A stretch of DNA of 22,710 bases from DATJMJ01 sp035508795 (GCA_035508795.1 DATJMJ010000048.1:1-22710), one strand, 5' to 3'; shown: positions 7,674 to 15,639, numbered from the stretch's first letter. The notes: a model not told the origin generated them from the sequence alone. Program-made: numbers and translations.

Positions 7674-7885
7674 ATAACGAGCTCGTCATCGGCAGTCACA
7701 CCAACCGTCGAAAAAGTCTGAGGTCTCGTCGAAGCCCAAGAAAGAACCCAGTAACTATGAGACGTTTTGAACGCACTTGGACGTCGGACGCAGGCTCCGC
7801 GGGTTCTGGGCCCGGATCCCAGGGGTGCCGATACACCATGGTCGACCGCTCGGAAGCGGAGGAAAAGGTTCAGATTGGAGGGCTA

Positions 7886-7911
7886 GGTAGCCCCGGCGGA
7901 CCGGGGCTACC
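7886..7911 (-). terminator. Strong hairpin after the sugar ABC operon
   Basis: A perfect 11-base stem, GGTAGCCCCGG at 7886-7896 and CCGGGGCTACC at 7901-7911, closes a CGGA tetraloop. It lies 31 bases after the binding-protein stop on the minus strand and is followed there by a pyrimidine-rich stretch. It would suit termination of the leftward operon and could also act on rightward transcripts. Confidence 0.7.
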
Positions 7912-7941
7912 CTCCCTGAACACCAACGAGCTGCCCGAGTT

Positions 7942-9093
7942 TTAGAAGTTGTACTGCAGGTAGTTGGCCTTGGTGAACTCCAGGGGTGCCGAGAATATAA
8001 CGGTGTTGGTCGTCGCACCCGTCGCCGGGCTGGCGGCCGCGGCCACCGTCCAGCTGCCCGAGAGGCCGACCGATGCCCCGCTGAAGCTCTGCACCTTGCC
8101 GTAGTTGGTCTTGATGCCACACCATTGCGAAGGCGTCGGGTTGGCAGGAGGCGTCATTGCGGTGCACTCCGGCGCACCGTGAGCGCCCTCGTAGGCGAGC
8201 CTGGCCATCAGCATGTCCATCTTGCCTTGGTTGATCTCATTCCACAGGAAGAGCGCCTGGAGGGCGCCGCTGGCGAAGTACGTCCGGTCTTCGGTTGGGG
8301 GCCCGATACCGAAGACGCCGATCTTGCCCGACTCGTGCAGGTCTGCGATCGCCTTGGCGGTTCCCGGGATCGCGGCGCTGTCGATGGGGATGATGGCCTT
8401 GATGTCGGGGTAGGCATGGATGATGCCCTCGGCCACCGAGAAGGATACCGACTCGACGGACTGGCCGTAACCAGTGGCGACGATCTTCAAGCCGGGGTAC
8501 TTGGCGGCGATGTAGGTCTTCATGGCCCCTATCCAGGCGTTCTGGATTGTGGCGTCAGCAGTGGACGACATGATGGCGATATCCGCTTTCGGCCCGGTGT
8601 ACGCCTCTACGGCGTTGATCAGGCCCGATGCGATCGTGTTGTAGGCCGTGTCCTGCATGAAGAAGTCACGGGCGGTCGGTACGTCGGAGTCGTACGTGAT
8701 CACCTGGATGCCATCCTTCATGGCCTCTTGGAGCACGGGCGCCGGAACGGTCGGGTCGTCCGATGACATCGTGATGACGTTGTAGTGCTGTGCTATCTCG
8801 GCCTTGAAGATGGCTACCTGTCCCTCGGCAGATGCGGTCGCAGGGGCCGTATAGGTGAACTTGATCCCGAGCTTGCCCGCTACCTGCTGAGCGCCCTTTT
8901 CATTGGCTTCGAAGACAGTCAAGCCGAGCAGCTTGGGGACCATCGAAACCTTGATTGTGGCTAAGCTGCCGGCTGCTGCACTAGCAGTAGAGGGCGCCGC
9001 AGTAATGGCCGTAGTCGCACCCATTGCTACGCAGGCCACTGCGGCGCCTATCTTCCAAACCAGCTTCCGCTGGATGGTGGTAATCGGCCTCAA
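7942..9093 (-). CDS. Sugar ABC transporter substrate-binding protein (CUT2, LsrB/RhaS-like)
   Basis: A type I periplasmic-binding-protein fold (Peripla_BP_4) of 383 residues. A signal peptide is plain: basic start (QRKLVWK), a hydrophobic run (IGAAVACVAMGATTAITAA) and a small-residue cleavage region near 38-41. There is no lipobox Cys, although Cys17 lies in the hydrophobic run. The mature part reads VSMVPKLLGLTVFEANEKGA, VITYDSDV, IMSSTADATIQNAW and IIPIDSAAIPGTA, and ends FTKANYLQYNF, close to LsrB. The TTG start has GAGGAGGAAAGGA just before it. Compared from memory with LsrB, the Lys and the DSD aspartates are kept but other AI-2 contacts differ, so the ligand is more likely another small sugar. 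A 129-base gap with a small stem-loop separates it from the upstream permease. Confidence 0.88.
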   Translation of the reverse strand: MRPITTIQRKLVWKIGAAVACVAMGATTAITAAPSTASAAAGSLATIKVSMVPKLLGLTVFEANEKGAQQVAGKLGIKFTYTAPATASAEGQVAIFKAEIAQHYNVITMSSDDPTVPAPVLQEAMKDGIQVITYDSDVPTARDFFMQDTAYNTIASGLINAVEAYTGPKADIAIMSSTADATIQNAWIGAMKTYIAAKYPGLKIVATGYGQSVESVSFSVAEGIIHAYPDIKAIIPIDSAAIPGTAKAIADLHESGKIGVFGIGPPTEDRTYFASGALQALFLWNEINQGKMDMLMARLAYEGAHGAPECTAMTPPANPTPSQWCGIKTNYGKVQSFSGASVGLSGSWTVAAAASPATGATTNTVIFSAPLEFTKANYLQYNF

Positions 9094-9117
9094 TTTGTCC
9101 TTTCCTCCTCTGTTCGT

Positions 9118-9132
9118 GCCTCTCTACGAGGC
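9118..9132 (-). other. Small stem-loop between permease and binding-protein genes
   Basis: GCCTC and GAGGC form a 5-base stem with a 5-base loop in the 129-base gap before the binding-protein gene. No T-run follows, so it may stabilise or process the mRNA, which is common where the binding protein is made in excess. This is speculative. Confidence 0.25.
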
Positions 9133-9222
9133 GGTTTCTTTCCTTCACCCCCTGCCGGCGTCGACGGCACAGGCCGCAGGCGCGCAGCATGGGAGGCCAA
9201 AGGCCCTGGTGGGCCCGCCGAG

Positions 9223-10287
9223 CTAAGCATCTGTTACCGCCGGAGCTCGTGGCGCGCTGCCGAAGCGGGCCTGAAGGCGCTCCTTCAGGTGCACGCCTGC
9301 CCTCCGGTCGAGAGCGATCTTCAAGATGAGGCACAGAACCAGGACGATGCCTCCGACCATCGTTGCCGTGAGAGAGCTGTTGCCCTCTATCAGCATGCCC
9401 TGGAAGAGGAAGCCGAGCAGGAAGGTGCCGATTATGACGCCGCTTACCCGCCCCTTCCCTCCGAAGATGTCGACACCTCCGAGCACAACGATGGTGATCG
9501 CCGGGAGCAGCAGCGAGTCGCCGATGTCGTCGCGGGCGGCATTGTAATAGCCCGACACGAAAATCCCTGCCACCCCCGCAAGCAGTCCGCTGGCTATGAA
9601 CGCGCTGAACAGAGTGCGCTGCACGTTGATCCCGCTGTAGCGCGAGGCAGCGCGGTTGTAACCGATGAGCACCAGCCCCCGCCCGTAACGGGTCCGGGCT
9701 ACCACCACCCACACTATGGTCGCGATCACGGCGAAGCCGATCAGCTGGTCCGGGACCGGCCCGACACTGCCCGTGCCGGCAAAGTCGACGAAGGACTTGG
9801 GGAAGTTGTACGGAGGCGAGTTGCCTCCCACCGCGGTTGCGATGCTGCCGAAGATGAACTGGGTCCCCAGTGTCACAAGCAGGGAGGCGATGCCAAACCT
9901 GGTCACGAACAGGCCGTTTATCGCCCCACCCAGGGCTGAGATGAGCAGCGCGACGACAACTGCCAGCCAAATGTTGAGGCCCTGTTGCCAGAGCGCGGCC
10001 ATCATGATGCCCGAGAGGCTCGACATCGCACCGCTGGAGATGTCGATCTCCCCCGTAAAGATCACCAGCGCCTCACCCAATGCGATCAGCCCGGTGAAGA
10101 GGAACCCCTCGCAGAGAGCGAGCACCCCCGAAGCGCCGAGTTCCCTGAAGTCCGGGACAGCCAGGCAGAAGTAGGCGAGCAGCGCTACAAGCAAGACGGC
10201 GACGGTGACGACCCAGGCCGTCTCCTGGCGCCCAGCGGTCCGGGCCCGGGGACGCCTCGCGGCAGGGCTGGTGCTGCTCAGGCTCAT
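9223..10287 (-). CDS. Sugar ABC transporter permease 2 (LsrD/RbsC-like)
   Basis: A 354-residue BPD_transp_2 permease with about 8-10 hydrophobic helices. The family signature is seen in EALVIFTGEIDISSGAMSSLSG, GIASLLVTLGTQFIFG, NRAASRYSGINVQRTLFSAF, and the coupling-loop region DDIGDSLLLPAITIVVLGG plus GGKGRVSGVIIGTFLLG. ATG 10287 is chosen because it overlaps the stop of the upstream permease as ATGA; the frame stays open far upstream but that part is out-of-frame shadow of the first permease. It should pair with the other permease to form the membrane channel. Confidence 0.92.
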   Translation of the reverse strand: MSLSSTSPAARRPRARTAGRQETAWVVTVAVLLVALLAYFCLAVPDFRELGASGVLALCEGFLFTGLIALGEALVIFTGEIDISSGAMSSLSGIMMAALWQQGLNIWLAVVVALLISALGGAINGLFVTRFGIASLLVTLGTQFIFGSIATAVGGNSPPYNFPKSFVDFAGTGSVGPVPDQLIGFAVIATIVWVVVARTRYGRGLVLIGYNRAASRYSGINVQRTLFSAFIASGLLAGVAGIFVSGYYNAARDDIGDSLLLPAITIVVLGGVDIFGGKGRVSGVIIGTFLLGFLFQGMLIEGNSSLTATMVGGIVLVLCLILKIALDRRAGVHLKERLQARFGSAPRAPAVTDA

Positions 10288-11369
10288 TGAGCGGGTCTCG
10301 CGGCTTGACGTAAGGGCTGGCGGAAGGGCTGGCGGAAGAGCTGGCGGACGGGTGCTCCCTTGCGATCGGCCACGACGGCGATCAGTATGAGCACTCCTAC
10401 GCCAGCCGGATCCCAGAGCTCGTTGATCCGGAAGCTGATCATCGCCTGCAGGGCCTCGGACAAGAAAACTGCGCCCAAGGCGCTCCCGACAGGTCCGCCC
10501 CGGCCACCAAGCAGCGTCGTGCCACCGATCAGGGTTGCTGCTATCGACATCAGGTTGGTATTGCTGTCGGTCCCTGTGGTGGAAGTCGCCGAACCGATCT
10601 GGCACAGATAGATGAAACCCGCCAGCCCCGCCAGGAGCCCGCAGATGACGTAGGTCGTGAACAGGATGCGCCGGACCGGGATCCCTGCTCGGAACGCGGC
10701 GTCGGCGTTGTTGCCGATGGCGTATATGGACCTGCCGGTGACGGTCCTGGTAAGGAACAGAGAAGTGGCCGCCACGGTTGCAACGCCGACGACTAGCAGC
10801 CACGGCACAACAGGCAGCAGGTTTGCGTCGCCGAAGTTGCTGTAGGTAGCTGGGACACTGACCACCGATGACGTGCCGCAAAGGATGAACTGCCAACCGC
10901 CATAGATCGTCAGTGTCGCCAGGGTGGCGATTATCGGCGGTATACCGATGACGGAGACCAACAAACCATTGCCGATCCCGAGGCCGGCACCAATGAGCAA
11001 GGCGAAGAGCAGGGCCAGCCAGATGTTGAGGTTTTGGTCCTGAGCGGGGAAGCCAATAGCGACGACCGCAATCCCGAGCACCGGTGACACGGAGAGATCG
11101 ATCCCGCGCCCGAGCACCACTATGGTCTGGCCGGTTGCCACGATCATGATCGTTACGGAGTCCGCCAGTATGAAAGCAATGTTGCTCGCCACACCAAACT
11201 GGGGGTGAAGCGCCGTGCACAGTGCAAAGAGCCCCAGGATGGCTAGTGCAAGCTGGATCTCCCGGCGTCGCAATAGCACAAGGGCGGAGCTGCCGAGCCC
11301 CGTTCCGGGCAGGATCGGGGCCGCTTGCGCTCGCGCAGGCGGCGCGGGCGGTGTGGAAAGGGCCGTCAC
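10284..11369 (-). CDS. Sugar ABC transporter permease 1 (LsrC/RbsC-like)
   Basis: A 361-residue BPD_transp_2 permease. Typical segments include VTIMIVATGQTIVVLGRGID and LSVSPVLGIAV, GIPPIIATLATLTIYGGWQF, NADAAFRAGIPVRRILF, and the C-terminal NLMSIAATLIGGTTLLGGRG with GPVGSALGAVFL. The start is GTG 11369, overlapping the ATPase stop as GTGA, and its own stop overlaps the second permease start as ATGA, so the three genes are translationally coupled. The last residues (RQLFRQPFRQPLRQAARPAQ) come from a 12-bp tandem repeat at 10312-10347 and form a basic cytoplasmic tail. Confidence 0.92.
   Translation of the reverse strand: MTALSTPPAPPARAQAAPILPGTGLGSSALVLLRRREIQLALAILGLFALCTALHPQFGVASNIAFILADSVTIMIVATGQTIVVLGRGIDLSVSPVLGIAVVAIGFPAQDQNLNIWLALLFALLIGAGLGIGNGLLVSVIGIPPIIATLATLTIYGGWQFILCGTSSVVSVPATYSNFGDANLLPVVPWLLVVGVATVAATSLFLTRTVTGRSIYAIGNNADAAFRAGIPVRRILFTTYVICGLLAGLAGFIYLCQIGSATSTTGTDSNTNLMSIAATLIGGTTLLGGRGGPVGSALGAVFLSEALQAMISFRINELWDPAGVGVLILIAVVADRKGAPVRQLFRQPFRQPLRQAARPAQ
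10312..10347. repeat. Three 12-bp tandem repeats in a permease 3' end
   Basis: AAGGGCTGGCGG occurs at 10312-10323 and 10324-10335, and as AAGAGCTGGCGG at 10336-10347. The repeats keep the frame and add (F/L)RQ(P/A) units to the cytoplasmic end of permease 1. Copy-number change would alter only this tail. Confidence 0.85.
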
Positions 11370-12955
11370 TTGTGTGCTCCAACGACGAGGGCGCCGAGGC
11401 TCGCGTCAGTGATCTCGGCACCGGAAAGCTCGCCGACGACGCGGCCCTCGTACATAACAAGGACGCGGTCGCAGGTGATGGTGAGCTCGCTGAGCTCAGA
11501 CGATATGAAGACGCAGGCCAGGCCGTCCTCTGCGAGGCGCGCGACCAGTTGGTAGATGTCGTCCTTGGCGCCGACGTCCACGCCCCTCGTCGGCTCGTCG
11601 AAGATCGCCACCCGCGGCCCAGCCAGCAGCCAGCGTGAAAGCATGGCGCGCTGCTGGTTGCCGCCGGACAGGGCCTTCATCAGGGTGTCCAACGATGCCA
11701 TGCGCACGGCCGTCCGCTCGGTTGCTTGCTTTGCCATCAGGCGCTCAGGAGCAAGCTTGATCAGCGGTCCGAACCGCGCAAAGTGGGGGATGACCCCGGC
11801 CGTGACGTTGCGCGCCACCTCCACGTCGGCGAAGATGCCGTGGCGGGCGCGGTCCTCGGGGAGGTACACCAACCCGGCGTCGATACAGATCCTCGGGCTG
11901 CGATGTACTAATGACCTGCCCTCGACTCGCACCGTGCCCCTGTCCGTCGGGCGTAGGCCGAAGATGGTCTCGGCCAACTCTGTGCGCCCGCTGCCAACCA
12001 GTCCGGCGAGGCCGAGGATCTCGCCTTCGCGCACTTGGAAGCTGACTCCCTCAAAAGATGGCCGGGAAGTGAGGTCCTCCACGGCCAACATCTCTTTGCG
12101 GGCCTTTGCGTCGAAGTAAGGGCGAACGCGCTCCCTGGTAGTCAGCTCGCGCCCGATCATCGCCTTTACGAGCGCGGCCCTGTCGACTTCGGAGCGGAGT
12201 GCGCTCAGCACTTTGGCACCGTCCCTCAGTACTGTGACGCGGTCGCTGATGGCGAGCACCTCGTCCAACCTGTGGCTGATGAAGCCGAGCGTGTAGCCGG
12301 CGGCGCGGAGGCTCCTCATAACCTCGAACAGGGTCCCGGCCTCTTTCCCGGTTAGCGGGGAGGTCGGCTCGTCGAAGTAGATCACTACGCATCGATGGAC
12401 CAGGGCGCGCGCACATTCGACGAGCTGCTGCTGGGCGACGCTCAGCTGTTCTGCTTTCACCTCCGGGTCTATGTCCAAGCCCACTCTGTCGAGGTACGCG
12501 GAAGCGTCGCGCCTCATGGGCCTCCAGTCCACGTTGAACCCCAGCCGACCGCGTCGCAAGATGCCGACGAAAAGGTTCTCGGTGATGGACAGCGACTGCA
12601 TCAACGCTGGTTCCTGAGGCACGAGGTAGATCCCCCGGTGCTGAGCAGAACGCGGTGACAGCCCGCTAAGGCGGTCCTCGCCGAGGAGAAGGTCCCCCGA
12701 GTCAGGCTGGTAGACGCCGGACATGATCTTGAGCAAGGTGGATTTTCCCGCGCCGTTCTCCCCGACGACCGAGTGGATCTCCCCAGGTTCGAAGGTGATG
12801 TCTACCTGCGCGAGCACGGTCGCCCCATCGAACGATTTGGTCAGACGGCGGCCCTGGTAGCACAAACCCGCGGGTTGCCGCGCCAGGACCCCCCCTGGTT
12901 GATCGTCATCATCCAGTTCGGGGACCACAAAGGTCGGCCCCGTGTGAGCGTTCAT
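11366..12955 (-). CDS. Sugar ABC transporter ATP-binding protein (LsrA/RbsA-like, two NBDs)
   Basis: A 529-residue tandem ATPase of the CUT2 class. The first domain has Walker A GENGAGKS (65-72), signature LSVAQQQ (171-177) and Walker B VIYFDEPTS (191-199), where the usual following Ala is Pro. The second has the expected degenerate Walker A (GLVGSGRTE, 318-326), signature LSGGNQQ (429-435) and Walker B VAIFDEPT (449-456). YLPEDRARHGI near 364-374 is typical. An N-terminal extension of about 30 residues rich in Asp and Pro precedes the first domain. It is the first gene of the operon, with a weak AGGG ribosome binding site, and powers the two permeases and binding protein downstream. Confidence 0.94.
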   Translation of the reverse strand: MNAHTGPTFVVPELDDDDQPGGVLARQPAGLCYQGRRLTKSFDGATVLAQVDITFEPGEIHSVVGENGAGKSTLLKIMSGVYQPDSGDLLLGEDRLSGLSPRSAQHRGIYLVPQEPALMQSLSITENLFVGILRRGRLGFNVDWRPMRRDASAYLDRVGLDIDPEVKAEQLSVAQQQLVECARALVHRCVVIYFDEPTSPLTGKEAGTLFEVMRSLRAAGYTLGFISHRLDEVLAISDRVTVLRDGAKVLSALRSEVDRAALVKAMIGRELTTRERVRPYFDAKARKEMLAVEDLTSRPSFEGVSFQVREGEILGLAGLVGSGRTELAETIFGLRPTDRGTVRVEGRSLVHRSPRICIDAGLVYLPEDRARHGIFADVEVARNVTAGVIPHFARFGPLIKLAPERLMAKQATERTAVRMASLDTLMKALSGGNQQRAMLSRWLLAGPRVAIFDEPTRGVDVGAKDDIYQLVARLAEDGLACVFISSELSELTITCDRVLVMYEGRVVGELSGAEITDASLGALVVGAHK

Positions 12956-13091
12956 GCCCTAATTCCGTGCCGCACAGTCGTGGCTAAACACGTCAGAAGA
13001 GAATGTTTCGGAAAAACATGGGACCGATTCGCGAGCGCGTTTCATCAAAGGACATCGACCCACCTATCTCGCTGCACCCCTTGCTCACTCT

Positions 13092-13122
13092 TGTGAGAGC
13101 GCTAACATGATAGCGCTCACAT
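13092..13122. promoter_or_regulatory. Double LacI-family operator
   Basis: Two pseudo-palindromes centred on AGCGCT (13098-13103 and 13112-13117) lie 14 bases centre to centre. The outer arms give TGTGAGAGCGCTAACATG and then ATGATAGCGCTCACAT. The inner arms GAGCGCTA (13097-13104) and TAGCGCTC (13111-13118) are an exact inverted repeat. A TGTnAGCGCTnACA-type core is what LacI/GalR-family repressors bind. The pair covers the -10 of the leftward sugar ABC operon, so binding should repress it. Confidence 0.75.
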
Positions 13123-13136
13123 GACCATAGCAGCAA
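13107..13136 (-). promoter_or_regulatory. Candidate promoter of the sugar ABC operon
   Basis: On the minus strand TTGCTG (13131-13136) and TATCAT (13107-13112) are 18 bases apart. The -10 lies between and within the two AGCGCT operator cores. The transcript would carry a leader of about 145 bases before ATG 12955. Confidence 0.5.
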
Positions 13137-13318
13137 TCGCACGATTCATGTACGCGCGATCGGCCCCTACCAAATTCCCTTGCACCAAGGCAAAGGTTTT
13201 CCTTGGATGACGGCCAAATGAGCTAGTCACATGAGCCACAATTTCTATATGCCTGGACGTGCCGGGGGGTCGACGGGTTCGGTCGTCTTCTCCCGGCGTA
13301 CAACAGCTGGGACACGCC

Positions 13319-13640
13319 AATAAACCGCGCGCCAGCATAAAGGAAGTCGCAAAGGCGGCGGGTACAATGCTCGGTGCCGTTTACGCGATGGCCCAGTCCG
13401 AGGACCCCGGAGACCACTGTGTGATACCAGACGATGTGGGCGTGGTCACCTCGCGGTCACCCATCTCATCGAGTTCGGAAAGGGGATTGCCCATATAACC
13501 GGACCGCGGCACTTTGAAGCAGCGTGTCGCCGGGCCAGGGGAGCGATGACGACCCTCGCCCAGGCAATTTGGACGGCTGGCCGCGCTAGAACTGCTGGCC
13601 GCGATCGACCGCCCTCCCGTGGGCTTATAACCGTACCCTG
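13319..13640 (+). pseudogene. LacI-family regulator, degraded
   Basis: Recognisable LacI pieces occur in the right order but not in one frame. ASIKEVAKAAG (from 13331) is the start of the LacI helix-turn-helix, followed by a degraded second helix (GAVYAMAQ). Then CVIPDDVGVV (to about 13450) matches the v.DD.gG segment before the effector-domain helix. VTHLIEFGKGIAHITGPRHF (13456-13515) is the HLIELGHRRIAHITGP hallmark but lies in another frame; a third frame gives ELLAAIDRPP near 13580-13620. The middle of the gene is missing and at least one frameshift is present, so it cannot make a repressor. It lies beside, and points away from, the sugar ABC operon and its intact LacI-type operator, so it was probably the local repressor. 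Confidence 0.7.
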
Positions 13641-13905
13641 CACCCCGCGTAACGCAAGGTTGGGTAACAATTACAGAGGAACCGTTTGAGCGTTCGGGGA
13701 GCTAAATGGTGAGCCACCGCAACTGCAATTGCTCCCTCGCAGTGCGGCCGCTCCATTGGTTGCCCCGACCCAGCTACCCTGGCCCCCGATCGGCGCACCG
13801 CGACGTCTCACGGCTCCTGGCAACCCGGGACAAGCCCGCCTCGCGACCTGACCGCGCCCAACCCGCTAGAGCCGAGCTCTCGGGTGACCGTGGCCCCTTT
13901 TGTCC
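13641..13905. other. Spacer without a recognised gene
   Basis: Between the lacI remnant and the class V aminotransferase stop I see no supported gene. A short inverted repeat, AGAGC-CGA-GCTCT at 13869-13881, is too weak to call a terminator. Open frames here have no family resemblance. Confidence 0.4.
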
Positions 13906-15303
13906 TCAGCCCGGCGAACACGAAGAGCCGTGCTGTCTCGGCGCCGCTAACCACGGAGCGGAGGTCGGGCCCGGGCTGAAGTCCCCCGTAAGGGGGTCCT
14001 GGACGTAGTAGACGGGCGCTTCCTCGAGGGAGGCCAGGCGTGCGACGGCGGCGCAAAGATGCTCCACGTCGGCGACTGAGCCATTGATCCCAAGGCTTGC
14101 CCGCACGCCGCCTGGCATCCGGGTGCGGTCGCCTCGACTGACCTGAGCTCGGTACTCCTCGATCTCCTGTTTCCCGAGGCCGAGCAACCGCATGAGGTAG
14201 GGATGGGCGCAGAAGCAGCCGTGGCGGACGGCTATAGCGTTTTCGGCCGCCAGCCTTGCGGCGACGAGGCCATGTGGCATGCCGTCTACGGTGAAGGTCG
14301 CCACCGGTAAGGTTTCGGTCCCGAGACCAGGGCCAAGCAGGTTTACCCCGGGGATGGCTGCCAGCCCTTTCCGAAGAGCGGAAGAAATTTCTTTGTCGTG
14401 GGCTGTGACGGCTCGCCACCCGATCTCTTCGAACTGGTTGATGGCGGCGTTGAGGGCCACGGCGCCAATGACGTTTGGCGAGCCCGCTTCTTCCCGATCG
14501 GGCGGCACCGTCCACACGACCTGGTCCAAGTCGACCAGGTCGACAGCGCCGCCTCCGACGATGAAGGGGTCCCCCTCGGCGAAGGCCCGGCGCGGCCCTA
14601 TGAGGATCCCGGCACCGAAGGGGGCGTACATCTTGTGGCCACTCCAGACGATGTAATCGGCCGCTGTGGGCAGCGGCCGGTGTGGGGCAAGTTGTGCGGC
14701 GTCGACCGCGACGGGGACACCGCGCTTATGGGCTTCCGCGACAAGCTCATCAACGGGTGGCATCCACCCCGTGATGTTGGAGGCCCCGGTAACCGCGAGC
14801 AGCCTTGGCGCCGGCGTGGCCTCGAGCGCCTCCACGACATCGGCGGTACTAAAGGTGCCGTCCGCGCCGCAGTCGACGAAGCGGCAGTGAGCCACCCGCG
14901 ACCATGGGAGCAGGTTGGCGTGGTGCTCTACGACGGTGGTGGCTACCACGTCCCCGGCCGACAGCCTCAGGCGGTAGGCGAGGTGGTTGATGGCCTCCGT
15001 GGTGTTGCGGCAAAAGATGGCCACGTCGTCACGGCCTGACCTGCCTGCGAAGCGCAGAGCGGCCTCCCGCGCGCTTTCGTAGGCGTCGGTCGCCCGCTGT
15101 GATTTGTACCCCGCCCCGCGGTGCACGCTCGAGTACCACGGTACGAAGTCCTCGACCGCTTCGAGGACCGCCCTGAAGGCTGCCGTGGAGGCCGCGGCGT
15201 CGCACGACAGGTAGCGCCGCTCCTGACCGTCGACGCACGGCACAAGGAGGTCGTCCCCAACCAGGGGCACGGGGGGTACTTGTGGGTGCTGAGGCTCGGT
15301 CAC
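13906..15303 (-). CDS. Class V aminotransferase, SufS-like cysteine desulfurase
   Basis: A 465-residue PLP enzyme of fold type I. Visible motifs: WYSSVHRGAGYKSQRATDAY near 57-75, CRNTTEAINHLAY near 98-110, EHHANLLPW at 126-134, the cofactor Asp in VAVDAAQ (D201), the Schiff-base Lys in SGHKMYAP (K224), and RHGCFCAHP at 360-368, where C365 falls at the catalytic Cys position of SufS (RTGHHCA in memory-based comparison). An extra Cys (C363) sits two residues earlier. The C-terminal tail of about 35 residues (YYVQDPLTGDF and after) is longer than in SufS. The start GTG 15303 follows GGGGGC and lies 16 bases after the stop of the small Cys-rich gene, so the two form one transcript. No sufBCD genes are near, so a dedicated sulfur-handling role is more likely than general Fe-S assembly (inferred). 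Confidence 0.85.
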   Translation of the reverse strand: MTEPQHPQVPPVPLVGDDLLVPCVDGQERRYLSCDAAASTAAFRAVLEAVEDFVPWYSSVHRGAGYKSQRATDAYESAREAALRFAGRSGRDDVAIFCRNTTEAINHLAYRLRLSAGDVVATTVVEHHANLLPWSRVAHCRFVDCGADGTFSTADVVEALEATPAPRLLAVTGASNITGWMPPVDELVAEAHKRGVPVAVDAAQLAPHRPLPTAADYIVWSGHKMYAPFGAGILIGPRRAFAEGDPFIVGGGAVDLVDLDQVVWTVPPDREEAGSPNVIGAVALNAAINQFEEIGWRAVTAHDKEISSALRKGLAAIPGVNLLGPGLGTETLPVATFTVDGMPHGLVAARLAAENAIAVRHGCFCAHPYLMRLLGLGKQEIEEYRAQVSRGDRTRMPGGVRASLGINGSVADVEHLCAAVARLASLEEAPVYYVQDPLTGDFSPGPTSAPWLAAPRQHGSSCSPG

Positions 15304-15319
15304 CAGCGCCCCCGTGCCG

Positions 15320-15490
15320 TCAGCGGCGGCCCAGGAGCCGGCTGAGCAGGCCCCCTGCGGTCTTTGGTTCCTTGGGGTGACCGGGGCAGCGCTGGGCGGC
15401 CGGTACCGCGCGCAGGACTTGGTCGACGTGTTGGCCGCAACCCGCCCACGTCGTCTTCCCGCACGTCCTGCACTTGACTGCATGGCACAT
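15320..15490 (-). CDS. 56-aa Cys-rich conserved protein (zinc-ribbon-like)
   Basis: A small gene starting at ATG 15490 with AAAGGA 7 bases upstream and ending TGA at 15320-15322. It encodes MCHAVKCRTCGKTTWAGCGQ and then HVDQVLRAVPAAQRCPGH, with a basic C-terminus (LLSRLLGRR). Cys residues at 2, 7, 10, 18 and 35, with CxxC at 7-10, suggest a metal site or a thiol/persulfide carrier. I recall similar short MCHAV..C..CGKTTWAGCG proteins in Actinobacteria, of unknown function. It is the first gene after the CstR-type operator and promoter and is followed at 16 bases by the class V aminotransferase. Its short length makes it easy to miss. A persulfide- or metal-related partner role is inferred from context only. 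Confidence 0.75.
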   Translation of the reverse strand: MCHAVKCRTCGKTTWAGCGQHVDQVLRAVPAAQRCPGHPKEPKTAGGLLSRLLGRR

Positions 15491-15548
15491 TTCGTCGTCC
15501 TTTGTCTCTGGGCTCCCATGTACCTCGGGGTCTATGTGGGATGGTCCA

Positions 15549-15576
15549 AGTATACCCTAGGGGGTATCACGGTCAA
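15549..15576 (-). promoter_or_regulatory. Promoter with embedded CsoR/CstR-type operator (leftward arm)
   Basis: On the minus strand TTGACC (plus 15571-15576) and TATACT (plus 15549-15554) are 16 bases apart. The palindrome ATACCC-N4-GGGTAT (15552-15567) fills the spacer and overlaps the -10. It precedes the Cys-rich gene by about 60 bases. This is the classic arrangement for repression by a CsoR/RcnR/CstR-family tetramer. Confidence 0.75.
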
Positions 15577-15639
15577 ATGAACTCAGGGCTGCCGAGGCGT
15601 CGCGGCCAGGAGGCCCTCGTTCGTAGGTAGTGGGCTATG

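Noticed and set aside
7757..7945. Plus-strand 62-codon frame
   Set aside because: No ribosome binding site, runs through the terminator hairpin at 7886-7911, and has no recognisable domain.
9223..11460. Single 745-codon minus-strand frame
   Set aside because: Only the last 354 codons are the permease; the rest is an out-of-frame shadow of the first permease and ATPase end. The ATGA junction at 10284-10287 sets the real start.
15300..15519. N-terminal extension of the class V aminotransferase up to 15519
   Set aside because: The extra residues are the out-of-frame reading of the 56-aa Cys-rich gene; GTG 15303 gives a normal N-terminus.
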